DNA from: Flavobacterium micromati
GTDB taxonomy: Bacteria > Bacteroidota > Bacteroidia > Flavobacteriales > Flavobacteriaceae
NCBI RefSeq assembly: GCF_900129585.1
Contig: NZ_FQWF01000004.1
Coordinates: forward strand, 1 to 64,000
DNA: 64,000 bases
Reading direction: 5' to 3'
In this document: positions 36,986 to 46,142 of the stretch, piece after piece
How positions within the stretch are numbered: position 1 is the stretch's first letter
Layout: the number at the start of each line of letters is the position of its first letter
The notes under the pieces: generated by a model
The model's database searches: none
What the model was told of the DNA's origin: nothing
Seen by the model: the letters and a program-made list of their open reading frames with translations, nothing else
Made by a program: the position numbers and the translations under genes

Positions 36986-36987
36986 TT

Positions 36988-37665
36988 CTATTCCTCCAAT
37001 AAATCTGGACGTCTATTTTTAGTATGTTCGTAAGCCATATCTTCGCGCCATTTGTCAATTTTAGCAAAATTTCCGCTGGTTAGCACCTCGGGAACTTTCC
37101 ATCCTTTATAGTCTGCTGGTCTTGTGTAAATAGGTCCGGACAGTAATCCATCTTGAAAACTATCGGTCAATGCTGAGGTTTCATCACTCAAAACACCAGG
37201 AATTAACCGGATTAAAGCATCTGATAGGACTAAAGCTCCTAATTCTCCGCCGCTTAAAACGTAATCGCCTATTGAAATTTCCTTCGTAATAAAATGATCA
37301 CGAACCCGCTGATCTACTCCTTTATAATGTCCGCAGAGAATTATAATATTTTCATACATCGACATTGTATTTGCCATTTTCTGGTTTAAAGTTTCCCCAT
37401 CAGGCGACATATAAATAATATCGTCGTAGGTTCGTTCGCTTTTCAATTGCGTAATGCAAGCATCTATGGGCTGCACTGTCATAACCATTCCTGCACCACC
37501 GCCATAAGGATAATCATCTACACTTTTCTGTCTGTTAGTTGTGTAATCCCGTAAATTGTGAAAGTGAACTTCGACTAATCCTTTTTCAATAGCACGTTTC
37601 ATAATGGAAGCTTCAAACGGGCTTCTCAACAATTCAGGTAAAACAGTAACAATATCAATGCGCAT
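36988..37665 (-). CDS. trmD: tRNA (guanine-N1)-methyltransferase
   Basis: A 225-residue SPOUT-class enzyme that methylates G37 of tRNAs reading CNN codons, preventing frameshifting. It has the family N-terminus [23 protein letters not shown] near residue 55 and the knot-forming SAM-site segments [12 protein letters not shown] and [12 protein letters not shown]. Length and motifs are complete. As in many bacteria it neighbours rplS. The 195 bp upstream contain a minus-strand terminator at 37774-37807 and then the start of the tandem array. Confidence 0.96.
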   Translation of the reverse strand: MRIDIVTVLPELLRSPFEASIMKRAIEKGLVEVHFHNLRDYTTNRQKSVDDYPYGGGAGMVMTVQPIDACITQLKSERTYDDIIYMSPDGETLNQKMANTMSMYENIIILCGHYKGVDQRVRDHFITKEISIGDYVLSGGELGALVLSDALIRLIPGVLSDETSALTDSFQDGLLSGPIYTRPADYKGWKVPEVLTSGNFAKIDKWREDMAYEHTKNRRPDLLEE

Positions 37666-37773
37666 AATTTTATTTGTAAGATATGAAAATGCAAATGTAC
37701 AATGTTTTTGAGGAGCTACTATTGTTTTTGAATTCGGTTTTTTAGTAAGTGAGCTTCTGTTGATATTTGGTTG

Positions 37774-37807
37774 AAAAAAATCCTGTCTGGTTTTGCCAAA
37801 CAGGATT
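37774..37807 (-). terminator. Minus-strand terminator beside the tandem array
   Basis: Stem AATCCTGT/ACAGGATT with inner TGG/CCA and a C-A mismatch, followed on the minus strand by seven T. The nearest upstream gene on that strand is the M14 peptidase gene, 1.9 kb away beyond the array. Confidence 0.8.
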
Positions 37808-37864
37808 GAAGTTTATAGGAATATAGTTTTTTAAAAGAATTTGAATTTAAAGTGATTACTAAAC

Positions 37865-38154
37865 ACCCACGGTTAAAACCGTGGGTTATGAAATTAATCT
37901 TTTTTATTCAAAATCAAGATACCAATTATGACCCAAAAACTGTTTTATTTTTTTAAACCATTAAGTACATGAGGGGGCATTAAGTTTTGTTGATCTTAAT
38001 GTTTTTAATGTTTTTTAATCATTGAATGGATGGCTTACGAGATTTTTTTTAAAAGATAAGCCGTATTAGATTAAACGGTAAAAGTTTCATAGGACTTGAA
38101 TTGTAGAAAATTACTGATATTAAGGACACATTGCCCACGGTTTTAACCGTGGGC
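37865..38154 (+). repeat. Array unit 1
   Basis: Hairpin A at 37865-37886 and hairpin B at 38133-38154, both perfect. The flank left of ACTAAAC is unrelated to the other spacers, so the repeat boundary is there. TATCTTTG follows at 38187-38194. Confidence 0.9.
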
Positions 38155-38216
38155 ATCTATCTGTTTTTTTAGTAATTAGCAATTGATATCTTTGTATTAT
38201 GTTTATTCGACTAAAC

Positions 38217-38497
38217 ACCCACGGTTAAAACCGTCGGTTATGAAATTAATCTTTTTTATTCAAAATCAAGATACCAATTATGACCCAAAAACTGTTTTAT
38301 TTTTTTAAACCATTAAGTACATTAAGGGGCATTAAGTTTTGTTGATCTTAATGTTTTTTAATCATTGAATGGATGGCTTACGAGATTTTTTTTAAAAGAT
38401 AAGGCGTATTAGATTAAACGGTAAAAGTTTCACAGGACTTGAATTGTAGAAAATTACTGATATTAAGGATACATTGCCCACGGTTTTAACCGTGGGC
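38217..38497 (+). repeat. Array unit 2
   Basis: Hairpin A (38217-38238) has one arm mutation, CGTCGG for CGTGGG. Hairpin B at 38476-38497 is perfect. The body shares ATTAAACGGTAAAAG with unit 1. TATCTTTG follows at 38530-38537. Confidence 0.9.
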
Positions 38498-38560
38498 ATC
38501 TATCTGTTTTTATATTAATTAGCCATTGATATCTTTGTATTATGTTTATACGACTAAACT

Positions 38561-38840
38561 CCCACGGTTAAAACCGTGGAATAAGAAATTAATCTTTTTT
38601 ATTCAAAATCAAGATACCAATTATGACCCAAAAACTGTTCTATTTTTTTAAACTATTAAGTACATTAAGTGGCATTAAGTTTTGTTGATCTTAATGTTTT
38701 TAAATCATTGAATTGATGGCTTACGAGATTTTTTTTAAAAGATAAGGCGTATTAGTTCCAAAGGAAAAAGTTTCACAGGACTTGAATTGTAGAAAATTAG
38801 TGATAGTAAGGACACATTGCCCACGGTTTTAACCGTGGGC
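38561..38840 (+). repeat. Array unit 3
   Basis: Shorter hairpin A variant (core CCACGGTT/AACCGTGG at 38562-38579), B at 38819-38840. The body carries the CAAAGGAAAAAG variant. TATCTTTG follows at 38873-38880. Confidence 0.9.
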
Positions 38841-38906
38841 ATCTATCTGTTTTTTTAGTAATTAGCCATTGATATCTTTGTATTATATTCATTTATACGA
38901 CTAAAC

Positions 38907-39196
38907 ACCCACGGTTAAAACCGTGGGTTATGAAATTAATCTTTTTTATCCAAAATCAAGATACCAATTATGACCCAAAAACTGTTTTATTTTTTTAAAC
39001 CATTAAGTACATTAAGTGGCATTAAGTTTTGTTGATCTTAATGTTTTTAATGTTTTTTAATCATTGAATGGATGGCTTACGAGATTTATTTTAAAAAATA
39101 AGGCGTATTAGTACTAAAGGAAAAAGTTTCATAGGACTTGAATTATAGAAAATTACTGATATTAAGGACACATTGCCCACGGTTTTAACCGTGGGC
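38907..39196 (+). repeat. Array unit 4
   Basis: Full hairpin A at 38907-38928 and B at 39175-39196, with the TACTAAAGGAAAAAG body variant. TATCTTTG follows at 39229-39236. Confidence 0.9.
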
Positions 39197-39260
39197 ATCT
39201 ATCTGTTTTTTTAGTAATTAGCCATTGATATCTTTGTATTATGTTTATACGACTAAACTC

Positions 39261-39548
39261 CCACGGTTAAAACCGTGGAATAAGAAATTAATCTTTTTTA
39301 TTCAAAATCAAGATGCCAATTATGACCCAAAAACTGTTTTATTTTTTTAAACCATTAAGTACATTAAGTGGCATTAAGTTTTGTTGATCTTAATGTTTTT
39401 AATGTTTTTTAATCATTGAATGGATGGCTTACGAGATTTATTTTAAAAAATAAGGCGTATTAGTACTAAAGGAAAAAGTTTCATAGGACTTGAATTGTAG
39501 AAAATTACTGATATTAAGGACACATTGCCCACGGTTTTAACCGTGGGC
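39261..39548 (+). repeat. Array unit 5 and truncated start of a sixth
   Basis: Short hairpin A variant (39261-39278) as in unit 3, B at 39527-39548. The next spacer has lost TATCTTTG. A sixth hairpin A at 39617-39637 is followed by only about 25 bp of body before unique DNA. Confidence 0.9.
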
Positions 39549-39720
39549 ATCTATCTATTTTTTTTTAGTGGTCAGCCAACATTTTCTTTATATTATATTC
39601 ATTCATTCGACTAAACACCCACGGTTAAAACCGTGGGATAAGAAATTAATCTTTTTCATTCAAATTAGGAATATGTCCAATGGACTAAGTTTTGTGGCGA
39701 AAAGGAATGATTTTCACTAA

Positions 39721-42237
39721 TTACATCAACTTACTGAAGAAAATAGCATTCCATAATAATTTTTCAGTACCCAACCAAAATGCTCTAAAATTAGTGTTAT
39801 CTGTAAAAATAATAATTTTCCCGTCTCCTTTTTTTATCGCTTGAAAAGGTACAGTTTCTTTTAATAACTCTAAATTCTCTTTTGAAATGTACCCGCTAAT
39901 TAATGGGTTTTTCGTATACTGAATGGGATTATTGAAGCTGTTTTTGTTCGGTTCAATGATGATCGATGTATTTCTAAAAATTGGTAGTGTACCTCTTGGC
40001 ATTCCAAAATTAATAGGATGTGATAAATCTAATTTGGTTTTAAATATCGCGCCTGAAATTAGTTTTGCACCTCGATAATCATCTGCATTTTCAAATGAAA
40101 CTTCTTTTGCTTCACTTTTTATAGTTTTAAAAGTTACATCTATAAACTTTGTATCGTTTAACCATTTAATCGCATCCTGATACGCAATCAGAGTTCCTCC
40201 ATTTTGTATCCATTGCTCAATTTTCGAAATCGCTTTACTTGAAAAGCCAGTATAATTTCCATTGGATAAAATTAAAGTGGTGTATCTACTAAGATCTACA
40301 TTTTGTAATTGTTCCAAATTTATTTTAGTCAAAGGCATTGCCGCTTTTTGATCTAGTAAATGCCAAATTTCACCTGCGTCAGAAGCGTCAACTCCTTGCC
40401 CAACGACCATCGCAACTTTTGGTTGAGTTACTGTAACAAAGTTTGGATTTCCTAAATTAATTCCGTCTGTAAAACCAGTTTCTACTGCTGCAATTTCGAT
40501 TGAGTAATCGGCAATTATTTTGTTTAGGAATACAAAAATCGCATCCGAATCCATTTCTTGGTTTTGTACCGGAATGAAAAGACTTCCATAAGAATATGTT
40601 TTTCCAGCGGATATAAAGGGTTGTTTGGTTGTTCTGACGCGTAAATTTTTAACAAGTATTTGATATAAAAGTTTTGGCGACTCATAATCAGTCCATTCGA
40701 TTAGATAGCCAATGTTACTTTTCTTAGAAACAAAACCACTTTTTACAAGTGGCTCATATTTAGCTCCAGCTTGAGAAAGAGAATTCAATCCCTCAAAATT
40801 TAGATTGAAAGCCAAATCAAAACTCCAAGTGGAAATATCATAAAACAAACTGTCCTTAAATTTAGTTTCCCGGTCAAAAATAGCGTTTATCAGTTTGGTA
40901 TTTTGTTGCTCAACAGGAATTATATAACTTAGATTCTTATCAAATTTCGTTTTATTTATTGTGATGTCTTCTTTCAATTTCAGCATTTCAATTTTATGCT
41001 GATGAAGTATTTTTGCCAACTCGTTAACACGCGTTAGGTCTTTTTCATCCCCAAAAACATACGCCTTTGTTGTATTTTTTTTACTGTCATTTCGGGCTTT
41101 AACATAAAAATCTCTTTGATATTCTAAAAGTTCTTTTCGCATTTCATAAGCCGCTTGTAACGAAGATAAACTAGTTGTAAATTGATTTCTAATCGTAAAG
41201 GGAAAAGTCAAAATCCCATTGGCACTCTCTTGTGCGTGACCTCGCGAACTAGCTTGCTCAAATAAAATTCCTATTGAACCATTAATATCAGGATAAGAAC
41301 TGCCTTTTCCGTAATAAAAATCGTCGTAATTTTTTTCGATAAAATAAGAGCTTCCTATTTTATCTAAAGCTCTAGCGTGGTAACTGGCAATTTTTCTAGT
41401 TAATTTTTGGTTGAGTTCTGGAGTCAGCGGATTAGTTCTACTTGGTTCTCCTGGTTGGAAGAAATATGTGGCATCAGTTCCCATTTCGTGAAAATCGCAC
41501 AATAAATTAGGTAACCATTTACGAAATGATTTTATTCTGGCTTGACTTTCTGGAAGTCGCACAGGAAGCCAGTCTCGGTTCATGTCAAACCAGTAGTGAT
41601 TAAAACGTCCTCTAGGCCACATTTCATTGAATTCTCTATCATTTGGATCAGTCACTAAATGTGTACTTTTATTGCTATTTACCCAAGTAGAAAAACGCTG
41701 CAAACCGTCAGGATTAAAGCAAGGATCTAGTAAAATAATAGTCTTATCGAGTGTTTTTTCAAGTTCAGGACTTTCTGCCGCTGCAAGATAATATGCTAAT
41801 GCGATAGCGGCACCAGTTCCGCTGGATTCATTTCCGTGAATTGAATATCCCAGATAAACAACTATCGGCAAGTCAGAAAGATCATTATTATTAGATCCAG
41901 CATCAGCTACAGCTTGATGTCTTTTCAAGATTTCATCAATGTTCGCTAAATTTTTCGGACTCGAAATCGTAAGTAATTGTAGCGGTCTGTTTTCATAAGT
42001 GTAACCGGTAATTTCAATAGAAATTCGATCAGATGCTTTAGCTACTTCGTTCATGTAATTTGCCGCTTGTGTATGATCAGTATGCATTTCTCCCAATTCA
42101 AAATGGAATATACTTTTAGGAGTCGGAATATTTTTATTATAAGTTGTATTTTCAGGAAGATAATATGCTAAAGTAGTTTTATTTTGGGCATTAATTAATC
42201 CGCAAAATAAAAGGAAAAAAGATAAAAATTGTTTCAT
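39721..42237 (-). CDS. Secreted M14-family zinc carboxypeptidase
   Basis: An 838-residue exported peptidase. The signal peptide (MKQFLSFFLLFCGLINAQ) is cleaved near residue 17. The M14 domain (about 50-360) has the zinc pair His134 and Glu137 in SIHGNESSGTG, then LDPCFNPDGLQR, a third ligand candidate in CDFHEMGTD, and a catalytic-Glu candidate in ILFEQASSRGHAQES. The remaining ~470 residues include a glutamine-amidotransferase-like alpha/beta region (IEQWIQNGGTLIAYQDA), as in other large Bacteroidota M14 proteins. The substrate is unknown. No terminator directly follows its stop; the tandem array does. Confidence 0.9.
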   Translation of the reverse strand: MKQFLSFFLLFCGLINAQNKTTLAYYLPENTTYNKNIPTPKSIFHFELGEMHTDHTQAANYMNEVAKASDRISIEITGYTYENRPLQLLTISSPKNLANIDEILKRHQAVADAGSNNNDLSDLPIVVYLGYSIHGNESSGTGAAIALAYYLAAAESPELEKTLDKTIILLDPCFNPDGLQRFSTWVNSNKSTHLVTDPNDREFNEMWPRGRFNHYWFDMNRDWLPVRLPESQARIKSFRKWLPNLLCDFHEMGTDATYFFQPGEPSRTNPLTPELNQKLTRKIASYHARALDKIGSSYFIEKNYDDFYYGKGSSYPDINGSIGILFEQASSRGHAQESANGILTFPFTIRNQFTTSLSSLQAAYEMRKELLEYQRDFYVKARNDSKKNTTKAYVFGDEKDLTRVNELAKILHQHKIEMLKLKEDITINKTKFDKNLSYIIPVEQQNTKLINAIFDRETKFKDSLFYDISTWSFDLAFNLNFEGLNSLSQAGAKYEPLVKSGFVSKKSNIGYLIEWTDYESPKLLYQILVKNLRVRTTKQPFISAGKTYSYGSLFIPVQNQEMDSDAIFVFLNKIIADYSIEIAAVETGFTDGINLGNPNFVTVTQPKVAMVVGQGVDASDAGEIWHLLDQKAAMPLTKINLEQLQNVDLSRYTTLILSNGNYTGFSSKAISKIEQWIQNGGTLIAYQDAIKWLNDTKFIDVTFKTIKSEAKEVSFENADDYRGAKLISGAIFKTKLDLSHPINFGMPRGTLPIFRNTSIIIEPNKNSFNNPIQYTKNPLISGYISKENLELLKETVPFQAIKKGDGKIIIFTDNTNFRAFWLGTEKLLWNAIFFSKLM

Positions 42238-42374
42238 TAAAGCGTGGTTTACTGGTTTTTAATTTAGAATAATTTGGAACTACGAAAGTAATAAAGTTTT
42301 TATGATATTTTATAATGTCAATTTACAAACGTTGTTTTTTCCTTATATTTATACCCAAATTTAAAAAACTAATT

Positions 42375-44501
42375 ATGCGATTTTTTTCAAAAATTGTATT
42401 GGCCAGTTCGGTAATTTTTACCGCTGCTTTGTCAACACAAACTATTTATGCGCAAACGCAATCTGTAAAAATGACAAATCCTCTTTTACAAAAAAGTACG
42501 TTGCAGTATCAAGCACCTCCATTTAATTTATTTAAAGATGAGCATTTCAAGCCTGCATTTGAGTACAGTTTAAAAATTCATGATGAAGAGATTGGCAAAA
42601 TTGCTACAAATAAAGCAAAACCTACTTTCTTGAACACGGTTGTTGCTCTGGAAACTAGCGGTGTCGATTTGTCTCGTGCGACTAGTGCTTTTTATAACTT
42701 AACAGGTTCAAATACTAATCCCACGCTGCAATCTATAGAAGCGGAATACGCCCCAATTTTCTCAGCTCATAACGACAAAATTTACTTGAACAGCCAATTG
42801 TACAATCGTTTTAAAGCAATTAATTTAGCAAACTTAAAAGGAGAAGACAAAAAACTAACTCAATATTATTTGCAGAAATTTGAATTGGCTGGAGCCAATT
42901 TATCTATTGCTGATAAAGATAAAATGAAGCAAATTAATGGAGAATTAGCGAGTTTGAGCACGCTTTTTGGCAACAAACTTTTGATCGCTCGTAAAAACGG
43001 AGCCCTATTATTTGATGATGCAATAGCACTTGATGGTTTGACCCCAGGTGAAATTGCTGCTGCAAAAGCAAGAGCAACGGAGGCAGGAAGTGACGGAAAG
43101 TACTTAATTAATTTATTAAATACCACACAACAACCCGTTCTTGCTAGCTTAACTAATCGAGCAAGCAGAGAGAAAATATTCAAATCGTCATGGTCTCGTG
43201 CAGAAAAAAACGATGATGGTGATACACGTGAAGTTTTGGAAAAAATTGCGAGATTGCGTTTGCAAAAAGCAAATTTAATGGGTAAAAAAAGCTTTGCTGA
43301 ATGGAAATTGCAAGATCAAATGGCACAATCACCCGCTCCAGCAATGGATCTTTTAGCAAAAATTGCTGCTCCGGCTGTTGCCAAAGCTAAAGTAGAAGCT
43401 AAAGAAATTCAAGATTTGATAAATACTCAAAAAGGTGGCTTTAAATTAGAGCCTTGGGATTGGGATTTTTATTCAGAGCAAGTTCGTAAAGCTAAATACG
43501 ACTTGGACGAAAGCGAAATAAAACCCTATTTTGAAATTGCGACTGTTTTAGAAAAAGGAGTCTTTTTTGCTGCAAAGCAGATGTATGGAATCACATTCAA
43601 AGAAAGAAATGATTTGCCGGTCTATCATCCTGATGTAAAAGTGTATGAAGTGTTTGATAATGATGGATCATCACTTGCGATTTATTATTTAGATTTTTAT
43701 ACCAGAGATAATAAAAATGGCGGTGCGTGGATGAGTAATTTTGTGAGCCAGTCGCATTATTTGAAACAAAAGCCTGTAATTGTAAATGTATATAATTTCT
43801 CAAAACCTACAGATGGAAATGCCTCTTTAATCAGTTTTGATGACGTGACGACTATGTTTCATGAGTTTGGCCACACCTTACACGGTTTATTTGCGAATCA
43901 ACAATACGAATCTCTTTCGGGAACGTCTGTACCGCGGGATTATGTAGAATTTCCATCACAAATCAATGAGCACGCAGCATTAGATCCCACAGTTTTAAAA
44001 AATTACGCAATTCATTATAAAACGAAAGCGGTCATTCCACAAGAATTGATTAATAAAATTAAAAAAGCAGATACTTTTAATAAAGGGTATGTGGTTACAG
44101 AACTTTTAGCGGCTGCAACCTTAGATATGGCTTGGCATAGCGTAGAAAAAGAGTCGGATTTTAAACCAACATTAGAATTTGAAAAGGAAGCTCTTGCCAA
44201 GTATGGTTTGCTAGTTGATGAAGTTCCGCCAAGATACCATTCACCTTATTTTGCTCACATTTGGGGTGGCGGATATGCTGCAGGTTATTATGCCTACACT
44301 TGGTCAAAAACCTTAGATTATACTGTTTATGATTGGATGCAAGCTAATGGCGGGCTGACAAGAGCAAATTCAGAACGATTTAGAAAATACATTTTGTCTG
44401 TTGGTAACAGTGTCGATTTGAACAAAGCGTTCAAGGATTTTATTGGTAAAGAAATGCAAGTTCAATCGTATTTGAATAACGCAGGATTGAACGTAAAATA
44501 A
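42375..44501 (+). CDS. dcp: M3-family peptidyl-dipeptidase (Dcp-like)
   Basis: A 708-residue zinc metallopeptidase that would remove C-terminal dipeptides from oligopeptides. The zinc site HEFGH is at 496-500 in TMFHEFGHTLHGLF, and SLSGTSVPRDYVEFPSQINEHAA is the third-ligand region of the M3 family. I place the start at the ATG 42375, which gives the signal peptide MRFFSKIVLASSVIFTAAL with cleavage near IYAQ. The frame is open 20 codons further up, but that would bury the signal. The enzyme is therefore probably periplasmic. It is divergent from the M14 peptidase gene. Confidence 0.92.
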   Translation: MRFFSKIVLASSVIFTAALSTQTIYAQTQSVKMTNPLLQKSTLQYQAPPFNLFKDEHFKPAFEYSLKIHDEEIGKIATNKAKPTFLNTVVALETSGVDLSRATSAFYNLTGSNTNPTLQSIEAEYAPIFSAHNDKIYLNSQLYNRFKAINLANLKGEDKKLTQYYLQKFELAGANLSIADKDKMKQINGELASLSTLFGNKLLIARKNGALLFDDAIALDGLTPGEIAAAKARATEAGSDGKYLINLLNTTQQPVLASLTNRASREKIFKSSWSRAEKNDDGDTREVLEKIARLRLQKANLMGKKSFAEWKLQDQMAQSPAPAMDLLAKIAAPAVAKAKVEAKEIQDLINTQKGGFKLEPWDWDFYSEQVRKAKYDLDESEIKPYFEIATVLEKGVFFAAKQMYGITFKERNDLPVYHPDVKVYEVFDNDGSSLAIYYLDFYTRDNKNGGAWMSNFVSQSHYLKQKPVIVNVYNFSKPTDGNASLISFDDVTTMFHEFGHTLHGLFANQQYESLSGTSVPRDYVEFPSQINEHAALDPTVLKNYAIHYKTKAVIPQELINKIKKADTFNKGYVVTELLAAATLDMAWHSVEKESDFKPTLEFEKEALAKYGLLVDEVPPRYHSPYFAHIWGGGYAAGYYAYTWSKTLDYTVYDWMQANGGLTRANSERFRKYILSVGNSVDLNKAFKDFIGKEMQVQSYLNNAGLNVK

Positions 44502-44523
44502 GTAATTTATTTTAAATTTAGAA

Positions 44524-44556
44524 AAGTGGCATTTCTCTGGAAATGTCATTTTTTTT
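44524..44556 (+). terminator. Terminator of the M3 peptidase gene
   Basis: Arms GGCATTTC/GAAATGTC with loop TCTG, flanked by A-run and T8, 23 bp after the stop. Confidence 0.8.
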
Positions 44557-44609
44557 ACATTTATAATTTTATCTGATATTTTTAGATTGCCAATTTGTGT
44601 TATAATCGC

Positions 44610-44642
44610 TTTGGTAATTCTCTAATTAAATTCGTAAATTTG
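44610..44642 (+). promoter_or_regulatory. Promoter of the cyclophilin-FKBP gene
   Basis: TTTG (44610-44613), 21-nt spacer, exact TAAATTTG (44635-44642). It predicts a leader of about 20 nt and supports the ATG at 44667 as start. Confidence 0.75.
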
Positions 44643-44666
44643 CCCTTCAATAAAAATTATACAAAA

Positions 44667-45599
44667 ATGGAAAACGGAATATATGCTAAATTCAACACTA
44701 CTAAAGGTGCTATAGTAGTGAAACTAACGCACGATTTGACTCCAGGAACTGTTGGAAACTTCGTAGGACTTGCTGAGGGGAATATCGAAAATAAAGTAAA
44801 ACCACAAGGAGTTAAATTTTATGACGGATTAAAATTTCACCGTGTAATTCCTGATTTTATGATTCAAGGTGGTTGTCCACAAGGAACAGGAACTGGAGAT
44901 CCTGGGTACAAGTTTGATGATGAGTTTCATCCAAGTTTAAAGCATAATCGTCCGGGAGTTTTGGCTATGGCCAATTCTGGACCTGGAACAAACGGTTCTC
45001 AGTTTTACATTACGCACATCTCAACAGATTGGTTGGATAACAAGCATACCGTTTTTGGTCATGTTATAGAAGGTCAAGATATTGTTGATGCTGTTGAGCA
45101 AGGAGATGTATTAAAATCTTTGGAAATCATTAGAGAGGGCGAAGAAGCTAAAAATTGGAATGCAGTTGAGGCTTTTATAAATTTTAAGGGAGCTCGCAAC
45201 AAACGTGATATAGCTTTAAAAGCAGATGCTGAAGAAGCAATGGAAAAACTTGCAGCTGGTTTTGAAAAAACAGAAAGTGGTTTGCGTTACCAGTTTATTC
45301 AAAGAGGTGAGGGCAAAAAAGCAGAAAGTGGTAAAACGGTTTCCGTTCATTATGAAGGATCATTAGAAAACGGTAAAGTTTTTGACTCCTCTTATCCAAG
45401 AAAAAAACCAATTGATTTTACATTAGGCCAAGGTCAAGTTATTGAAGGTTGGGATGAAGGTATTGCTTTGCTAAAAGTGGGTGATAAAGCACGTTTTGTA
45501 ATTCCATCGCATTTAGGTTATGGATCTCGTGGTGCTGGAGGAGCAATTCCACCAAATGCAACTTTGATCTTTGATGTTGAACTAATGGACGTTAAATAA
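44667..45599 (+). CDS. Cyclophilin-FKBP fused peptidyl-prolyl isomerase
   Basis: 310 residues joining two unrelated prolyl isomerases. A cyclophilin domain (about 5-170) has FHRVIPDFMIQGG, NSGPGTNGSQFYIT and VFGHVIEG. A C-terminal FKBP domain (about 205-310) has VHYEGSLENGKVFDSS, EGWDEGIALLKVGDKA and IPSHLGYGSRGAGGAIPPNA. Both active-site sets look complete. There is no signal peptide, so the protein is cytoplasmic, as in related Bacteroidota fusions. I prefer ATG 44667 over the in-frame upstream start at 44595 because the latter lies in front of the promoter and yields an atypical N-terminus. It probably assists protein folding, while the specific clients are unknown. Confidence 0.92.
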   Translation: MENGIYAKFNTTKGAIVVKLTHDLTPGTVGNFVGLAEGNIENKVKPQGVKFYDGLKFHRVIPDFMIQGGCPQGTGTGDPGYKFDDEFHPSLKHNRPGVLAMANSGPGTNGSQFYITHISTDWLDNKHTVFGHVIEGQDIVDAVEQGDVLKSLEIIREGEEAKNWNAVEAFINFKGARNKRDIALKADAEEAMEKLAAGFEKTESGLRYQFIQRGEGKKAESGKTVSVHYEGSLENGKVFDSSYPRKKPIDFTLGQGQVIEGWDEGIALLKVGDKARFVIPSHLGYGSRGAGGAIPPNATLIFDVELMDVK

Positions 45600-45775
45600 G
45601 GTACGAGGTTAGAGGTTCGAGGTTCGAGGTACGAGGTACGAGGTTTGAAATACAAAGTGTTAAGGATGAGATACGATTTTAGAGGTTCGAGGTTTGAGGT
45701 ACGATGTTTGAAGTACGAGGTTTGAAATACAAAGTGTTAATTATGAGCTACGAGGTTAGAAATTTGATGTAGAAG
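45600..45775. repeat. Long 7-bp-period degenerate repeat
   Basis: About 25 consecutive heptads variously TACGAGG, TTCGAGG, TTAGAGG, TTTGAGG or TTTGAAA stay in strict 7-bp register. A larger block ending TTTGAAATACAAAGTGTTAA is present twice (about 45642 and 45721). Confidence 0.85.
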
Positions 45776-45818
45776 TTTTAATTCTAAATCTAACATTCAT
45801 GTTCGTTTATACTGGAAC

Positions 45819-45858
45819 TACCCCCAAAAAGTGATTTGCTATTTGGGGGTATTTCTTT
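45819..45858 (+). terminator. Terminator downstream of the cyclophilin-FKBP gene
   Basis: A 10-bp stem TACCCCCAAA/TTTGGGGGTA with a 13-nt loop and a T-rich tail. The next ~285 bp up to csaA are AT-rich with no other feature. Confidence 0.85.
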
Positions 45859-46142
45859 TTAAAAAAATAAGCTTTTTAAGAATCAAAAAAAGGCTTGTTT
45901 AGTATTTCAATTATTTAAAAATTATAAAAAAACCACTTTCGTAATCAAGAAACAATTTAAAATAATGCAAAATACGTCAGACAAATGTAAACTCATTTTT
46001 TTTGTATTAGTGCATTTGTTTCTAATTAACAAATCAACTAAGAGCAATTTGAAAAGGGTACAACTGATAAACATGTAAAAAAAAGGTTATTTTTGAAAAG
46101 TACTTTTATCTATAATTTTAAAAACATCTAACATCAATCAAT

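Larger units (their letters stand above)
37857..39655 (+). repeat. Tandem array of five ~350-bp hairpin-bounded non-coding units
   Basis: Five full units and a truncated sixth start. Each unit opens with hairpin A (arms ACCCACGGTT/AACCGTGGGT, 2-nt loop AA) and has a body of about 245 bp. It closes with hairpin B (arms GCCCACGGTT/AACCGTGGGC, loop TT) followed by ATCTATCTG and a T-run, then a ~40-bp spacer carrying TATCTTTG. A-to-A distances are about 352, 343, 347, 353 and 357 bp. The body is highly conserved, including an internal CATTAAG/CTTAATG stem. No unit has a conserved ORF. The array fills the gap between the M14 peptidase and trmD genes. It could be REP/BIME-type mobile DNA or a set of small RNA genes; no transposase is nearby. 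Confidence 0.95.

Noticed and set aside
37888..37960. A 22-codon ORF at the start of array units 1, 2 and 4 (beginning MKLIFFIQNQ)
   Set aside because: Units 3 and 5 have lost the ATG while the DNA is otherwise conserved, so conservation is not for a peptide.
37857..39655. CRISPR array
   Set aside because: The repeats are ~350 bp with conserved bodies, not short repeats with unique spacers, and no cas genes are present.
37857..39655. Retron or reverse-transcriptase-associated RNA
   Set aside because: No reverse transcriptase gene occurs in the window, and the neighbours are a peptidase and trmD.
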